Shown: piece by piece, positions 9,315 through 17,787 of the stretch
Layout of the letters: each line of letters opens with the position of its first letter
How positions within the stretch are numbered: the stretch's first letter is position 1
Source: Bacteroidota bacterium
GTDB taxonomy: Bacteria > Bacteroidota > Bacteroidia > 2-12-FULL-35-15
Reading direction: 5' to 3'
Assembly: GCA_003151815.1 (NCBI GenBank)
Contig: PLYN01000024.1
Location: 1-64,000, forward strand
DNA length: 64,000 bases
Program-made: the position numbers and the translations under genes
The notes under the pieces: generated by a model
Databases searched by the model: none
The model's input: the letters and a program-made list of their open reading frames with translations, nothing else
Told to the model about the DNA's origin: nothing

Positions 9315-12300
9315 GGTTTTAATTTAGGTTTATAAAACAATAACTTCTCGTTGTTTCTTGCAACCAGCAGCACTTTCCCGTAAGCAGTATTTATCCATTT
9401 AATATCTCTCACTTGTCCTTTAATGATATCAAAATTACGTTGATGAATTCTATTGATGCTGTTTTTATTAAAATTGAAAAGTGCAAATGGTTGTGCATCG
9501 TATCTGCCTTCATAGGGAGGAGCTTCAAACAAATTACCACCTAACAAAAACTCGTTTGTTTGAAGCGTTTTTCCTATTGAACACACGGGAGCAAGTTGCA
9601 GGTCTTTTGGTAAATCTTCCATTTTAAAACTTCCTTTTCCATCTCCATAACATAAAGCAGAACCCAATCGTTCCGCTTCTAAAGGCTTAACGTTGGCTAC
9701 CCAGGCACCAAACGCATCTTTAAACGGAACGCCTGAAAAATTTTTGAAATACAAATATTTTTTTTTGAGTGCAGGTAAGGAACGTTCAATTTTTTCTTTT
9801 CCTAAAAAAGAATATTCAACGCCATTTGTTATGTATGTTAATAGATGATCTATATTTCCATTTTTATCAAAGTCGCCAATATAAAGCCTTAGAGGAGGAT
9901 TTTTGTTATCCCAAAATTTATTGTTGTATCCCCAGTTGCCCAATACAATATCCATATTACCATCCGAATTAACATCATCTAAAAATACACTTTGCCATAA
10001 ACCTGTGGAGTTTGGAATGACTGTTTTTATGAATTCTCCTTTTTTATTAATGAAGACAGTAACGGGCATCCACTCTCCAATTACAACCAAGTCATTATAG
10101 TTATCATTGTTAACATCAGCAAATTCAGCGTCGGTAACTATTCCCATGTTTTCGAAATTATTTTCTTTGATAGAAAAAATTCCCTTACCGTTATTTATCA
10201 GCAGATAGGACGTTTGAGGAATGCCATAATTTTCGGCATCTACGAATCCTCCTACAAACAAATCTATATCTCCGTCATTGTCAATATCCGAAGTAGTTAT
10301 ACAGGATTTGTCTTTATAAATAAGTGGCGAGGCATTGATAGATTTTTTAAATTCCCCTTTACCATTATTCAGATACAACCTGTCCAATAAATTGATGTCG
10401 TTATTCTTAAACATATTGCCACCACTCACCACGTAAAGATCTAAATCATTATCGTTGTCGGCATCAAAAAAAACAGCATCCACATCTTCTGCAACAGAAT
10501 CAATTCTGAACAAGGCAACATTGGATCTTAAAAAATGTCCTTCCTTATTTTGTATCATGAGCGCGCCGGGTTGTTTATAGGCACCGCATACATAAAAGTC
10601 ATCCAAGCCGTCTTTATTTACATCAGCAATTGCAACTTTTGGACCTCGTTTTGATTTTGCCTGCGGTATTAAAAACTGGGCATAAAAATCATTCGCTGTA
10701 TTTTCTTTGTGTTTCCAATCGCAATTAATTTTATCCGTTATGTCTTCAAACTTGTCTTCGTTTTGCTTAAAATAATTTGAATATACAAAATCAGCTCCTG
10801 CATTGTCTTGCTGAATAATGTAATGATTGTTTGCAGTCAGGTTTTTCAGGGTTACATATTTTTGTGAAGTCCAAACAATTAATGCACTGTCAATGTTTGT
10901 CAGATCATTCAATCCAAAATAAATACGCGGATCAACAGAGGACTGAAACCCTCTGGTCATAATAATTTGCCGATATTGTATTTTTCCATTAGAAAATAAA
11001 TATACTTTTGCTCCAATTGCATTTTTATTCAAATCATTTCCTTTTAGTGTAAACACAATAAAGTTTTTTTGATGTGTATTATTTTTCAAGATAAGCGCTG
11101 TATCATTAAAACTATTTAATACCAGATCCAAATCGCCATCGTTGTCAAAATCAGCATAGGCGGCTCCATTGGTACATCCTTCAAGTTTTTTTGTCCCCCA
11201 ATTATCGCTAACATCTTTAAACATTAATTGTCCATCGCCTTTAAATAAAAAGGGATGCGAAGCACCGGACGACATTGAGTTAATCGCTTGAAGGTTCAAT
11301 GCATTTTGGTCCGGGCTATATTCTTTTTTTACCTGCTCTTTCGCGAACTTAAGAAAATCCATGTCGATGAAATTTTTCTCGATACCGGAAGTAATTATTA
11401 AATCTTTGTTTCCATCGTTATCAAAATCAGCGAATAATGGAGCCCAACTCCAAGCCGTTGCAGATACTCCACTTATCAAGGATGTTTCACTAAAACTTGC
11501 GCCATCACCATTATTGGTTTGCAAACAATTTTTCACATATTGATAATAAAATCCGTTATCTGTGTATTTGAAATCATAGATATATGGTTCTTCATCAACA
11601 GCTTCTTTCTTTAATCTTTTTTCATCACTCGAAAGCATATCGGTTGTTATTATATCCAATTGTCCGTCGTTGTTGTAATCAGCAATGTCATTGCCCATGC
11701 TGTTCATTGTAAAATGATTGAATGTTTTTTCACCACTCTCCGTAAACGTTCCATTCCCGTTATTTACATAGTAATAATCATTTTCATAAAAATCATTTCC
11801 TATATAAATATCTTCCCAACCATCATTGTTTACATCGGCAACTGATATTCCTAAACCGTAGCCTATATCACTTTGATAGATACCTGCAAAAGCACTGACA
11901 TCTGTAAATTTATTTTGCCCCTTACTTATTTCGTTCCTAAATAATCTGCTTTTAAAAATGGAGTCCACATAAATTCTTTTTTTAGAATTAGGAAAACGGT
12001 CGTTGGGAATAAGTGATTGACTCAAAATAAAGCAGTCCAAATCACCATCGTGGTCGTAGTCAAAAAACGCAGACTGAGAAGTGGCACCATAAATATCCAA
12101 ACCGAATGCTTCGGACTGGTCCGTGAATGTTCCGTTTCCATTATTGATAAATAATTGATTATGCCCCTTCAAATTAAAAACATTACTAATTACAGAAACA
12201 TAAATGTCCAAAAAACCATCGCTATTAATATCAGCCATGGTAACACCCGAACACCAGTCGGAAATGCCTGCCACTCCGGCTCTTTCAGTAATGTCTTGAA

Positions 12301-12598
12301 AAACAAAATTTCCTTTATTCAAATAAAGTTTGTTGCCTCCTTTTACGTTTGAAGTAAAGTAAACATCTACCAGCCCATCGTTATTTAAGTCTCCCACAGC
12401 AACGCCGCCACCATTATAGTAATATGGATATTGTAAAATATTTAACTCTGAAGAAAAGACGGTAGTATTTTTAAAATAAATGTTTGTTTTTGATGGTGGG
12501 ACAGATTCAAATAATGTATCGGAAATTGAAAACAACGTACCGGTATAAAATGAAAATATAAGACCAAAACTGCTGAGTAATACTTGTTTTCGACGCAT
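9311..12598 (-). CDS. FG-GAP/VCBS repeat protein with ASPIC/UnbV domain
   Basis: A 1095-residue exported protein. After a short signal peptide it has repeated calcium-binding-like units of the form GDLNNDGLVDVY, DYDHDGDLD and DFDNDGNKD, which build an integrin-alpha-like beta-propeller. An ASPIC/UnbV-type segment (about 520-620, containing KNAIGAKVYLF and TRGFQSSVDPRIYFGL) splits the propeller into N- and C-terminal sets. No T9SS tail is evident and the C-terminus ends in YKPKLKP. It is the first gene of a two-gene unit with the haloperoxidase-like gene. Probably a surface or periplasmic scaffold; no enzymatic motif is visible. Confidence 0.85.
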   Translation of the reverse strand: MRRKQVLLSSFGLIFSFYTGTLFSISDTLFESVPPSKTNIYFKNTTVFSSELNILQYPYYYNGGGVAVGDLNNDGLVDVYFTSNVKGGNKLYLNKGNFVFQDITERAGVAGISDWCSGVTMADINSDGFLDIYVSVISNVFNLKGHNQLFINNGNGTFTDQSEAFGLDIYGATSQSAFFDYDHDGDLDCFILSQSLIPNDRFPNSKKRIYVDSIFKSRLFRNEISKGQNKFTDVSAFAGIYQSDIGYGLGISVADVNNDGWEDIYIGNDFYENDYYYVNNGNGTFTESGEKTFNHFTMNSMGNDIADYNNDGQLDIITTDMLSSDEKRLKKEAVDEEPYIYDFKYTDNGFYYQYVKNCLQTNNGDGASFSETSLISGVSATAWSWAPLFADFDNDGNKDLIITSGIEKNFIDMDFLKFAKEQVKKEYSPDQNALNLQAINSMSSGASHPFLFKGDGQLMFKDVSDNWGTKKLEGCTNGAAYADFDNDGDLDLVLNSFNDTALILKNNTHQKNFIVFTLKGNDLNKNAIGAKVYLFSNGKIQYRQIIMTRGFQSSVDPRIYFGLNDLTNIDSALIVWTSQKYVTLKNLTANNHYIIQQDNAGADFVYSNYFKQNEDKFEDITDKINCDWKHKENTANDFYAQFLIPQAKSKRGPKVAIADVNKDGLDDFYVCGAYKQPGALMIQNKEGHFLRSNVALFRIDSVAEDVDAVFFDADNDNDLDLYVVSGGNMFKNNDINLLDRLYLNNGKGEFKKSINASPLIYKDKSCITTSDIDNDGDIDLFVGGFVDAENYGIPQTSYLLINNGKGIFSIKENNFENMGIVTDAEFADVNNDNYNDLVVIGEWMPVTVFINKKGEFIKTVIPNSTGLWQSVFLDDVNSDGNMDIVLGNWGYNNKFWDNKNPPLRLYIGDFDKNGNIDHLLTYITNGVEYSFLGKEKIERSLPALKKKYLYFKNFSGVPFKDAFGAWVANVKPLEAERLGSALCYGDGKGSFKMEDLPKDLQLAPVCSIGKTLQTNEFLLGGNLFEAPPYEGRYDAQPFALFNFNKNSINRIHQRNFDIIKGQVRDIKWINTAYGKVLLVARNNEKLLFYKPKLKP

Positions 12599-12914
12599 TA
12601 AGAAGTTGCTTAAAATAATTACAGGAAATTTTAATCAGTAGCAAAATGTTCAGGCTATTCTACCATTTAGAATCGCTTTTTAGTTATTTACAAAAATATT
12701 AAAAAGGGACTAAAGTATCAATGAAAATATAAACATCTATAAATTAACAATAAATATTGTATAAATACTGTGTTAGTGTAGTATTCAACACTAAACATAC
12801 CAATGAAAAGTTCTCTACTCGAAATAAGTTAAACAATGTATAACCGGTGTTCTGATTTGTTGATTGGATGTATCTTAGAAAAAAAATGAAAAAGGTGGTT
12901 TACTGATGCCGCGA
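12599..12914. other. Intergenic region upstream of the FG-GAP gene
   Basis: No ORF or RNA is supported. On the minus strand, TATTTTTG (12698-12691) matches the -7 consensus TAnnTTTG about 93 bp before ATG 12598; no clear TTTG lies at the matching -33 distance. The rest is AT-rich without visible structure. Confidence 0.4.
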
Positions 12915-13802
12915 TTATTTTCCAAAATATTCATTAAGAGCAAATGTTTCTTTCAAGCGAACACCTTTGTCTGTATGTTGAACAGTACAGCATTCATTCA
13001 CAGAATCGTGTTCTAAAAACAATACAAATTCTTCGTCTGCCGCAAGGTTCAAAAACTTTTCTTTTTCAGAAAGTGTAATTAAGGGGCGGGTATCATAGCT
13101 GGGAATATAAGGTAATGAAATATGCCCGACAGATGGCATCAGGTCAGCCATAAAAGCAATTGTTTTTCCTTTGTATTTTACATGAGGTATCATCATTGCA
13201 TCGGTATGGCCTCGCGATAAAAGGAATGACATGTTTTCTCCTAATTGTTTACTGCTAATATATTCGTTTTCACCTTTGGTAAAATCACTTGCTCCTTCTA
13301 TCCATTTCAGTTGACCGCTTTCCTGAATGGGCAAAATATTTTCTTTCAAAAAGCTTGGTTTTTCTCTAGGGTTTGGTTTGATTGCCCATTCCCAATGTTC
13401 GGCATGACTCCAGTACGTTGCATTTTTAAAGGTTGTTTCATAACCGGAATTATCTTTATTAATTTTAATACTGCCTCCGCAATGATCGAAATGCAGATGT
13501 GTTAAAAACATATCGGTAACATCATCAGTGCTGAACCCTGCTGTCTGCAAAGACTTTTCCATTGAATCAGTACCGTTTAAAAAAAAGTGACTAAAATATT
13601 TAGCATCCTGTTTGTTGCCCATACCGTTATCAATCAATATAAGCCGGTTTCCATCTTCAATTAATAAGCAGCGTGTGGACCAGTTGCAATAATTGGCGGC
13701 ATCTGCCGGATTTGTTTTACTCCAAAGTGTTTTAGGAACAACGCCAAACATGGCGCCGCCATCCAATTTAAAGTTGCCTGAATTTATTACGTGTAGTTTC
13801 AT
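12915..13802 (-). CDS. Metallo-beta-lactamase-fold hydrolase
   Basis: A 295-residue cytoplasmic protein without a signal peptide. The zinc-binding motif HxHxDH is present as THLHFDHCGG (about 100-109). A further His follows at SRGHTD, an Asp at FMADLMP and a His near LFLEHD, completing the usual metal ligand set. The N-terminal part (LLIEDGNRLILIDNGMG) matches the first beta-sandwich of quorum-quenching-lactonase-like members of the superfamily. The substrate is undetermined; hydrolases of lactones, thioesters or phosphoesters all fit. It stands alone on the minus strand. Confidence 0.85.
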   Translation of the reverse strand: MKLHVINSGNFKLDGGAMFGVVPKTLWSKTNPADAANYCNWSTRCLLIEDGNRLILIDNGMGNKQDAKYFSHFFLNGTDSMEKSLQTAGFSTDDVTDMFLTHLHFDHCGGSIKINKDNSGYETTFKNATYWSHAEHWEWAIKPNPREKPSFLKENILPIQESGQLKWIEGASDFTKGENEYISSKQLGENMSFLLSRGHTDAMMIPHVKYKGKTIAFMADLMPSVGHISLPYIPSYDTRPLITLSEKEKFLNLAADEEFVLFLEHDSVNECCTVQHTDKGVRLKETFALNEYFGK

Positions 13803-13933
13803 TAGTAAGTTCTAATTTAGAAAAATAAGTAATATAGTTACCTAATTTTATTCTTTTAATTCGTGAAATTAGTGTCTTACGATACCTCGAGGCTCTGCCT
13901 CTAGTAATTTAATAAAACATTTTCTCATCGAAT

Positions 13934-14530
13934 TTACAGATCATTTAATCCCTTTCCATTGAGAATTTGCTGCATCCATTTTTCAACCCTCGACTCTCGG
14001 GTTTTGGATTGTTTGGGTGCAGAAAAATAAAGAATATATGCTCTTTGCCGTCCCGGCGTCAATGCTTTAAAAGCAGTTTTCAAGGCAGGGGTTTTATCTA
14101 ATTTCTTTTGAAATTCTTCAGGAATTTTGAATTCAGCAGGCTTTTTTAATTCCACTTTCAAGCCGGCTTTTTCTACTTCAATGGCTTCATAAATATAGGC
14201 TTTTAGGATGGTTTTCATCTTTGTTATTTCCTGAACATTGCTGAACCGGATCTGGCGCGCTGCCTGCACATTCTCCGTTTGTTGGATTAAAATACCATTG
14301 GTATCATTTAACAAGGCACCTTTAAAAAACAAAAGTGCACAGTATTCTTTAAACACATGTATTAAAACGATGTTACTTTTCTGAAACATATAACAAGGAA
14401 CACCCCATTTTAATTCTTCGGTCAGCCCACAGTCAAGAACGATTATTCTCAATTGCTCCAGTTCTTCCTGCCACTTTTTGGCTTTACTAAAATAAAAATC
14501 AACCTTAGGATTCATTCTACTCTTTGTCAT
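13934..14530 (-). CDS. YdeI/OmpD-associated family protein (DUF1801-like)
   Basis: A 198-residue soluble protein. The N-terminal part (MNPKVDFYFSKAKKW...ELKWGVPCYMF) is the DUF1801 fold. The C-terminal part contains TPALKTAFKALTPGRQRAYI followed by SAPKQSKTRESRVEKW, the hallmark of the YdeI/OmpD-associated C-terminal domain. The biochemical role is unclear; some relatives are described as bacteriocin- or stress-related. It lies just outside the left edge of the restriction-modification island and is transcribed in the same direction. Whether it belongs to the island is doubtful because a structured 344-bp gap separates them. Confidence 0.8.
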   Translation of the reverse strand: MTKSRMNPKVDFYFSKAKKWQEELEQLRIIVLDCGLTEELKWGVPCYMFQKSNIVLIHVFKEYCALLFFKGALLNDTNGILIQQTENVQAARQIRFSNVQEITKMKTILKAYIYEAIEVEKAGLKVELKKPAEFKIPEEFQKKLDKTPALKTAFKALTPGRQRAYILYFSAPKQSKTRESRVEKWMQQILNGKGLNDL

Positions 14531-14686
14531 AATATGTCATTTTATTTATAAGTATTGGGCTGTGTGGTGTCTAGCCCCTGTTTCATGCACAAAAATAAAA
14601 AAAATAAAAAAAATATTTTTTATTTCAAGCAAAAGTATTCAACAATTCGATGTGAGTTTTTAGACAGTTTGACGGTTGGCAGCTAA

Positions 14687-14719
14687 AGAAAGTGCGGAAT
14701 TAATAATTCCTCACTTTCT
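14687..14719. repeat. Hairpin-forming inverted repeat
   Basis: AGAAAGTG (14687-14694) pairs with CACTTTCT (14712-14719), and inner GGAATT (14696-14701) pairs with AATTCC (14705-14710) around a 3-nt loop. No T-run follows in either direction, so it is not a standard terminator. Confidence 0.55.
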
Positions 14720-14759
14720 TACCGCACTAAAGATATAAAATGTTCCACAGTGAATTGCA

Positions 14760-14839
14760 AGCGCCAACACTTTCTGCCGCTGAAAAATGCGCTTGCAACT
14801 TGCATGAACTCCGCATTTTTTTAAGGCGCTGTTAGCGGT
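14760..14839. repeat. Nested imperfect inverted repeat plus boundary motif
   Basis: Outer arms AGCGCC (14760-14765) and GGCGCT (14825-14830) and inner arms AAAAATGCG (14783-14791) and CGCATTTTT (14812-14820) give a long fold-back. TGTTAGCGGT (14830-14839) follows directly. The architecture resembles a recombination site, but it does not fit the integron attC core consensus. Confidence 0.45.
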
Positions 14840-14874
14840 TCGTTGTTTCTTTTTGGACTTTTAAAATCTACTCG

Positions 14875-14997
14875 TTACTTCTTAGTTACAGGAGGAGGAG
14901 GGGGATTCTCCATTTTAGGAACTTGTCCCTTAATTAAATCTACGCCTATTACTTTTGTAATAGTCATTTGTGTTTTTGTTGTGTTTGTTTTACTCAT
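14875..14997 (-). CDS. 40-aa peptide with proline tail, last gene of the R-M operon (putative)
   Basis: Reading from ATG 14997 (inside the longer 14875-15123 ORF of the track) gives a 40-residue peptide that ends GQVPKMENPPPPPVTKK. It starts 13 nt after the stop of the SLATT-like gene, a normal operon spacing, whereas the longer ORF would overlap that gene by more than 100 nt. It has no membrane segment and is rich in Thr/Lys, with a five-proline run before a basic end. I do not recognise a defined family. It could be a small accessory protein of the membrane protein upstream. Coding status rests on position and composition only. Confidence 0.4.
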   Translation of the reverse strand: MSKTNTTKTQMTITKVIGVDLIKGQVPKMENPPPPPVTKK

Positions 14998-15010
14998 TTT
15001 GATTTTGGTT

Positions 15011-15499
15011 TTAAGAATGATATTGATTGAAATAGTTTCTAGTTTCGGTGTCTGCAATGTTGCAGAGCTTTTTGATTTTACTAATATGTAATTTGTTATC
15101 GAAAGCTTCGATGTCAGCACCAACTTGTCGCAATTGATAAAATTGATCGGTCGCTTGTTCTTCCGTCAGTCGTTTAGCATTAAAGTCAGTCCACAATTTT
15201 TCGAGTTTATTGAAATAGGAAATATAGCGATTACGAAGATCGCTAACCTTATCAAGGTCGTTGTCCGTGAGAATAAATTGATTTTCTATTAGTCGAACGA
15301 GTTGCATAACGGCTATAAGTCCACAAGCAATTATTGGAATAGCTACCCATAGCTTCCAGCCCAAAACACCAGAGGTCGAAAAGAGTAGCATAAAAACAAT
15401 ATACCATTTTCTAATTGTCCTTTGCCTATTGAGATAAAGAGCCAAGAAGGCGTCCCCGTATTTTGTGTGCATCATCTCATACCAAATTTTATCTCTCAT
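15011..15499 (-). CDS. SLATT-like two-transmembrane protein in the R-M operon
   Basis: A 162-residue protein: an N-terminal amphipathic stretch, two adjacent membrane helices (about 30-47 and 52-70, separated by GWKLW) and a long charged helical C-terminus (about 75-150). This layout resembles SLATT-type 2-TM effectors associated with nucleotide-signalling defence systems, in which the membrane part is thought to form pores. The gene starts 12 nt after the nuclease stop, so it is cotranscribed with it. Known from the family: such proteins often sit in defence islands. Inference: it may be a suicide or back-up effector of the R-M unit. The SLATT assignment is by shape, not by a strong motif. 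Confidence 0.55.
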   Translation of the reverse strand: MRDKIWYEMMHTKYGDAFLALYLNRQRTIRKWYIVFMLLFSTSGVLGWKLWVAIPIIACGLIAVMQLVRLIENQFILTDNDLDKVSDLRNRYISYFNKLEKLWTDFNAKRLTEEQATDQFYQLRQVGADIEAFDNKLHISKIKKLCNIADTETRNYFNQYHS

Positions 15500-15511
15500 T
15501 GTGACGTCTAG

Positions 15512-16408
15512 CTAAATAAATTTCCAAATATCTTCAATCAGTAAGTTGTCAAAGGTTTTGATGTGGTCTTTCAAAATACTTTCTGTCCGCATATTTGGTC
15601 TGATGTCGCAATAATATACTCCATCAAGCGGATTAAGTTTTACGGTGTAACCCTTGAAGTGTCCGGGAAGAAAGGTTGAATTTATACCATACTCATTTTC
15701 TTTTCTTGCGTTTTTTCTTTGCACGTCATTTAGGAAGATTGCAATATGCGGGGTTGCTTTTTCTGTGAGCTTAATATAAAGAAATTTGTCGATGAATATT
15801 TTGTCAATTCGGTCTTTGCTGGATGTTTTGATAGAACCGATAACTTTTACATCAAAGTTTTTCTCAATAATCAAATCATGCTGATAACTCATATTGAATT
15901 GTGGTTCTCCCTCCAGAACTACCGGAACTTGTATTGTTCCTGCTTTGCAGTCAATTCCGATTTCACGAATAATTAGTCGAATAAAATGCTCAAATAAATC
16001 TCCGTTCAGTTTTCTTGCGGTATTGGATTGTCCTGCCGGCAAACCATCTAATGCAGCGCCAACAGATTGCTGAATGGTGTATGTTGAGTTGTTGAGAATA
16101 TTTCTTAACGATTCATCTTTTTTATTTATCGTCTTAATAGTTTTCAATATTTTCAAAAACTCTTTTGATGTTTTAGCAAATAACTTTGCGTCATACATCA
16201 GGTTGGAGTTTATCGGTCTTGTAATTTGAAAATTACCTTCTTTACGATACTGGTAAAAACGATAATGATTTTCGTTTTGAGAAATGATTGTCGCTTGCAA
16301 GTTGTCAGCGATATACGATAAGTACTCATTGCAAAAGGCAACATACCCTTTCAAGTCGGTGAAGTTCTTTTTGTCCTTCGCTTTATCTACAAGTTGTTTT
16401 AATTTCAT
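15512..16408 (-). CDS. Putative type II restriction endonuclease
   Basis: A 298-residue cytoplasmic protein encoded right after the methyltransferase; its ATG overlaps the MTase stop (16405-16408). A possible PD-(D/E)xK core is visible: Glu140 in GDLFEHF, Asp178 in HDLIIEKN and Ser-Ile-Lys194 in GSIKTSSKDR, with Ile in place of the usual acidic residue before Lys. The preceding GLPAGQSNTARKLNG segment looks like a conserved substrate-contact region. I cannot name the recognition sequence or a nuclease subfamily. The functional call rests mainly on its place between MTase and the rest of the operon plus this motif. Confidence 0.65.
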   Translation of the reverse strand: MKLKQLVDKAKDKKNFTDLKGYVAFCNEYLSYIADNLQATIISQNENHYRFYQYRKEGNFQITRPINSNLMYDAKLFAKTSKEFLKILKTIKTINKKDESLRNILNNSTYTIQQSVGAALDGLPAGQSNTARKLNGDLFEHFIRLIIREIGIDCKAGTIQVPVVLEGEPQFNMSYQHDLIIEKNFDVKVIGSIKTSSKDRIDKIFIDKFLYIKLTEKATPHIAIFLNDVQRKNARKENEYGINSTFLPGHFKGYTVKLNPLDGVYYCDIRPNMRTESILKDHIKTFDNLLIEDIWKFI

Positions 16409-17385
16409 CTTATTGAGTTTCTTCTTTTTTGATTATCAAAATCGTATTTTATCCATTTTTCAATTGTCCAATCTTCTACTAATTCGATTCGGTGTGCAGC
16501 CCAATCTAAATACTCGGGCGAAAGGTCGCAAGACATCCATTTACGCCCAAGCTGTTGAGCGCAAACAGGTGTAGTACCTGAACCACAAAATGGATCAATT
16601 ATCGTATCTCCAACATTTGATGAAGCTAATATTAGTTTTCTAAGTAGCTCTTCCGGTTTTTGTGTTGGATGTGGTGTCTTTTCGTGCATTCCGTTGCAAG
16701 TTGTTGGTACTTCGATTAAGTCTTGTGGAATTTCTAAAACATCCTTTGGCTTTGCTCCAAGAGGGTTAGGCTCCCATATATGATTACTATTTTTTCCATT
16801 TCCGTATTGACTTGTTTCGGCTTGTGGATGACTAGGATATTTTAATGTATGTTCTCCGTATGGAATACGGATTTCATCAATATTGAATGTAAAATTTTTA
16901 GTTTTTCGAAAATGCAAAATACTTTCGTGACTGCGTCCCCAATCTTTACCAAGATTAGCTTTGTTTTTATAATTCCATATAATCCAGCGGCACGATTTGA
17001 AATATCTAGTTGCTGGATGTTTTAAATCAGCGAGAATTTCAGAGAAACCACAAACGAAAAGAGTTCCAGTAGGTTTTAAAACTCTTGCCGCCTGCTCAAT
17101 CCATTTCATAGAAAATTTGATATACTCTTCTTGACTTTCAAACGTGTCCCAATCCGCTTTTTTTATGTTGTAAGGAGGATCAGCAAAAATCATATCAACA
17201 CTTTCGTCAGGTAATGATCTTAACCATTCAATGCTGTCGCCTTGCCATAGTTTTCCTTGTGGATGCTTATAGAATAAAGTTGGCTTCACATTGTTTTCAA
17301 AGTGGTTAGGTTGGCGTGAGCCTTTGAGTTGAACAGCACCGAAAAATGTCGGTAGTTCCTTATTTCGTGTCAAAGTTTTACCCAT
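16405..17385 (-). CDS. DNA methyltransferase of an R-M system (beta-class, N6-adenine or N4-cytosine)
   Basis: A 326-residue protein. The catalytic motif IV DPPY is at residues 69-72 (MIFADPPYN), and the S-adenosylmethionine-binding motif I, DPFCGSGTT, comes late at about 261-269. The order IV-then-I marks the beta class. HPTQKPEEL just before motif I is the usual motif X-like segment. DPPY favours adenine N6 methylation. The target-recognition region lies between the two motifs and does not reveal the site. The gene overlaps the controller gene by 8 nt and the nuclease by 4 nt, so translation is coupled. It protects the host from the downstream nuclease. Confidence 0.9.
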   Translation of the reverse strand: MGKTLTRNKELPTFFGAVQLKGSRQPNHFENNVKPTLFYKHPQGKLWQGDSIEWLRSLPDESVDMIFADPPYNIKKADWDTFESQEEYIKFSMKWIEQAARVLKPTGTLFVCGFSEILADLKHPATRYFKSCRWIIWNYKNKANLGKDWGRSHESILHFRKTKNFTFNIDEIRIPYGEHTLKYPSHPQAETSQYGNGKNSNHIWEPNPLGAKPKDVLEIPQDLIEVPTTCNGMHEKTPHPTQKPEELLRKLILASSNVGDTIIDPFCGSGTTPVCAQQLGRKWMSCDLSPEYLDWAAHRIELVEDWTIEKWIKYDFDNQKRRNSIR

Positions 17386-17701
17386 TGCGTAAATTTTTTA
17401 AGTAAGATACTTTTTTTTCTGCGACCTTTAGAATATTCAAGTCGGCTTCTTCGTCTAAAATTTTGTAAGCGATTTGATCACTTAGAAATTCGTTTTGTAA
17501 TTCTTTTTCGTCAACCTTGAAAAATAATGCAACTTGTTTAATAAGTTGTTTTGTTGGTTGTCTTTCGTTGCGTTCAATTTTTGCAAGTAGAGAAGGATCA
17601 ATACTAATGTTGGTCGCTACTTCCCGAAGTGTTTGTTTCGACACTTCTCTTAATTCTCTCAGGTGTTCTCCAAAAGTTGTAAATTTTTTCACAGTCGCCA
17701 T
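17378..17701 (-). CDS. XRE-family controller protein (C protein) of the R-M operon
   Basis: A small helix-turn-helix repressor/activator. The track ORF starts at 17758, but I choose ATG 17701 (MATVKKFTTFGEHL): the -33 and -7 promoter elements and two operators lie within the first 19 codons of the longer ORF. From the new start it has 107 residues. The HTH spans about 10-65 (LRELREVSKQTLREVATNI and SLLAKIERNERQPTKQ) and an acidic helical tail follows. Family knowledge: C proteins bind inverted repeats upstream of their own gene and delay nuclease expression after entry into a new host. Here it heads the order C-M-R-SLATT-like-peptide, overlapping the MTase start. Confidence 0.85.
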   Translation of the reverse strand: MATVKKFTTFGEHLRELREVSKQTLREVATNISIDPSLLAKIERNERQPTKQLIKQVALFFKVDEKELQNEFLSDQIAYKILDEEADLNILKVAEKKVSYLKNLRNG

Positions 17702-17720
17702 TTGGTCATATTTTGTCCAA
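17702..17720 (-). promoter_or_regulatory. Operator O2 (C-box-like inverted repeat)
   Basis: TTGGTC-N7-GTCCAA (5 of 6 positions symmetric) lies between the -7 element and the start codon of the controller gene. It shares the core GGxC-N7-GTCC with O1. A site here would block transcription, fitting a repression operator. Confidence 0.6.
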
Positions 17721-17748
17721 AAATAACAATAGATTTTTTCTGGACAAA
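17718..17748 (-). promoter_or_regulatory. Bacteroidota-type promoter of the R-M operon
   Basis: On the minus strand TTTG (17748-17745), 19 nt, then TATTTTTG (17725-17718) matches the consensus -33 TTTG and -7 TAnnTTTG at the canonical spacing. The start codon at 17701 is 16 nt downstream, so the leader is very short. Confidence 0.7.
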
Positions 17749-17757
17749 TAAAGTCCA
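17741..17757 (-). promoter_or_regulatory. Operator O1 (C-box-like inverted repeat)
   Basis: TGGAC-N7-GTCCA is a perfect 5-bp inverted repeat with the same 7-bp spacer as O2. It covers the -33 element. Its centre is about 38 bp from that of O2. A paired high/low-affinity operator arrangement is typical for controller-protein autoregulation. Confidence 0.65.
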
Positions 17758-17787
17758 CAAAAAGTTATTCACAAAGTGGGTGGGGAA

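Larger units (their letters stand above)
14531..14874. other. Structured intergenic region at the left edge of the R-M island
   Basis: No gene is supported. Two fold-back structures are visible: a hairpin at 14687-14719 and a larger nested inverted repeat at 14760-14830. A TGTTAGCGGT motif at 14830-14839 recurs inverted at 17911-17920. Confidence 0.5.

Noticed and set aside
14760-14839. Integron attC site
   Set aside because: The fold-back architecture is suggestive, but the R and L box consensus is not met and the second boundary motif is inverted; kept only as a question.
14843-15091. Plus-strand ORF of 82 aa at the left edge of the R-M island
   Set aside because: It is antisense to the end of the SLATT-like gene and the 40-aa ORF, and its Gly run is the complement of the proline run.
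17702-17758. Longer start of the controller protein at 17758
   Set aside because: The added 19 codons contain the -33/-7 promoter and both operators; a start inside its own promoter is not credible.
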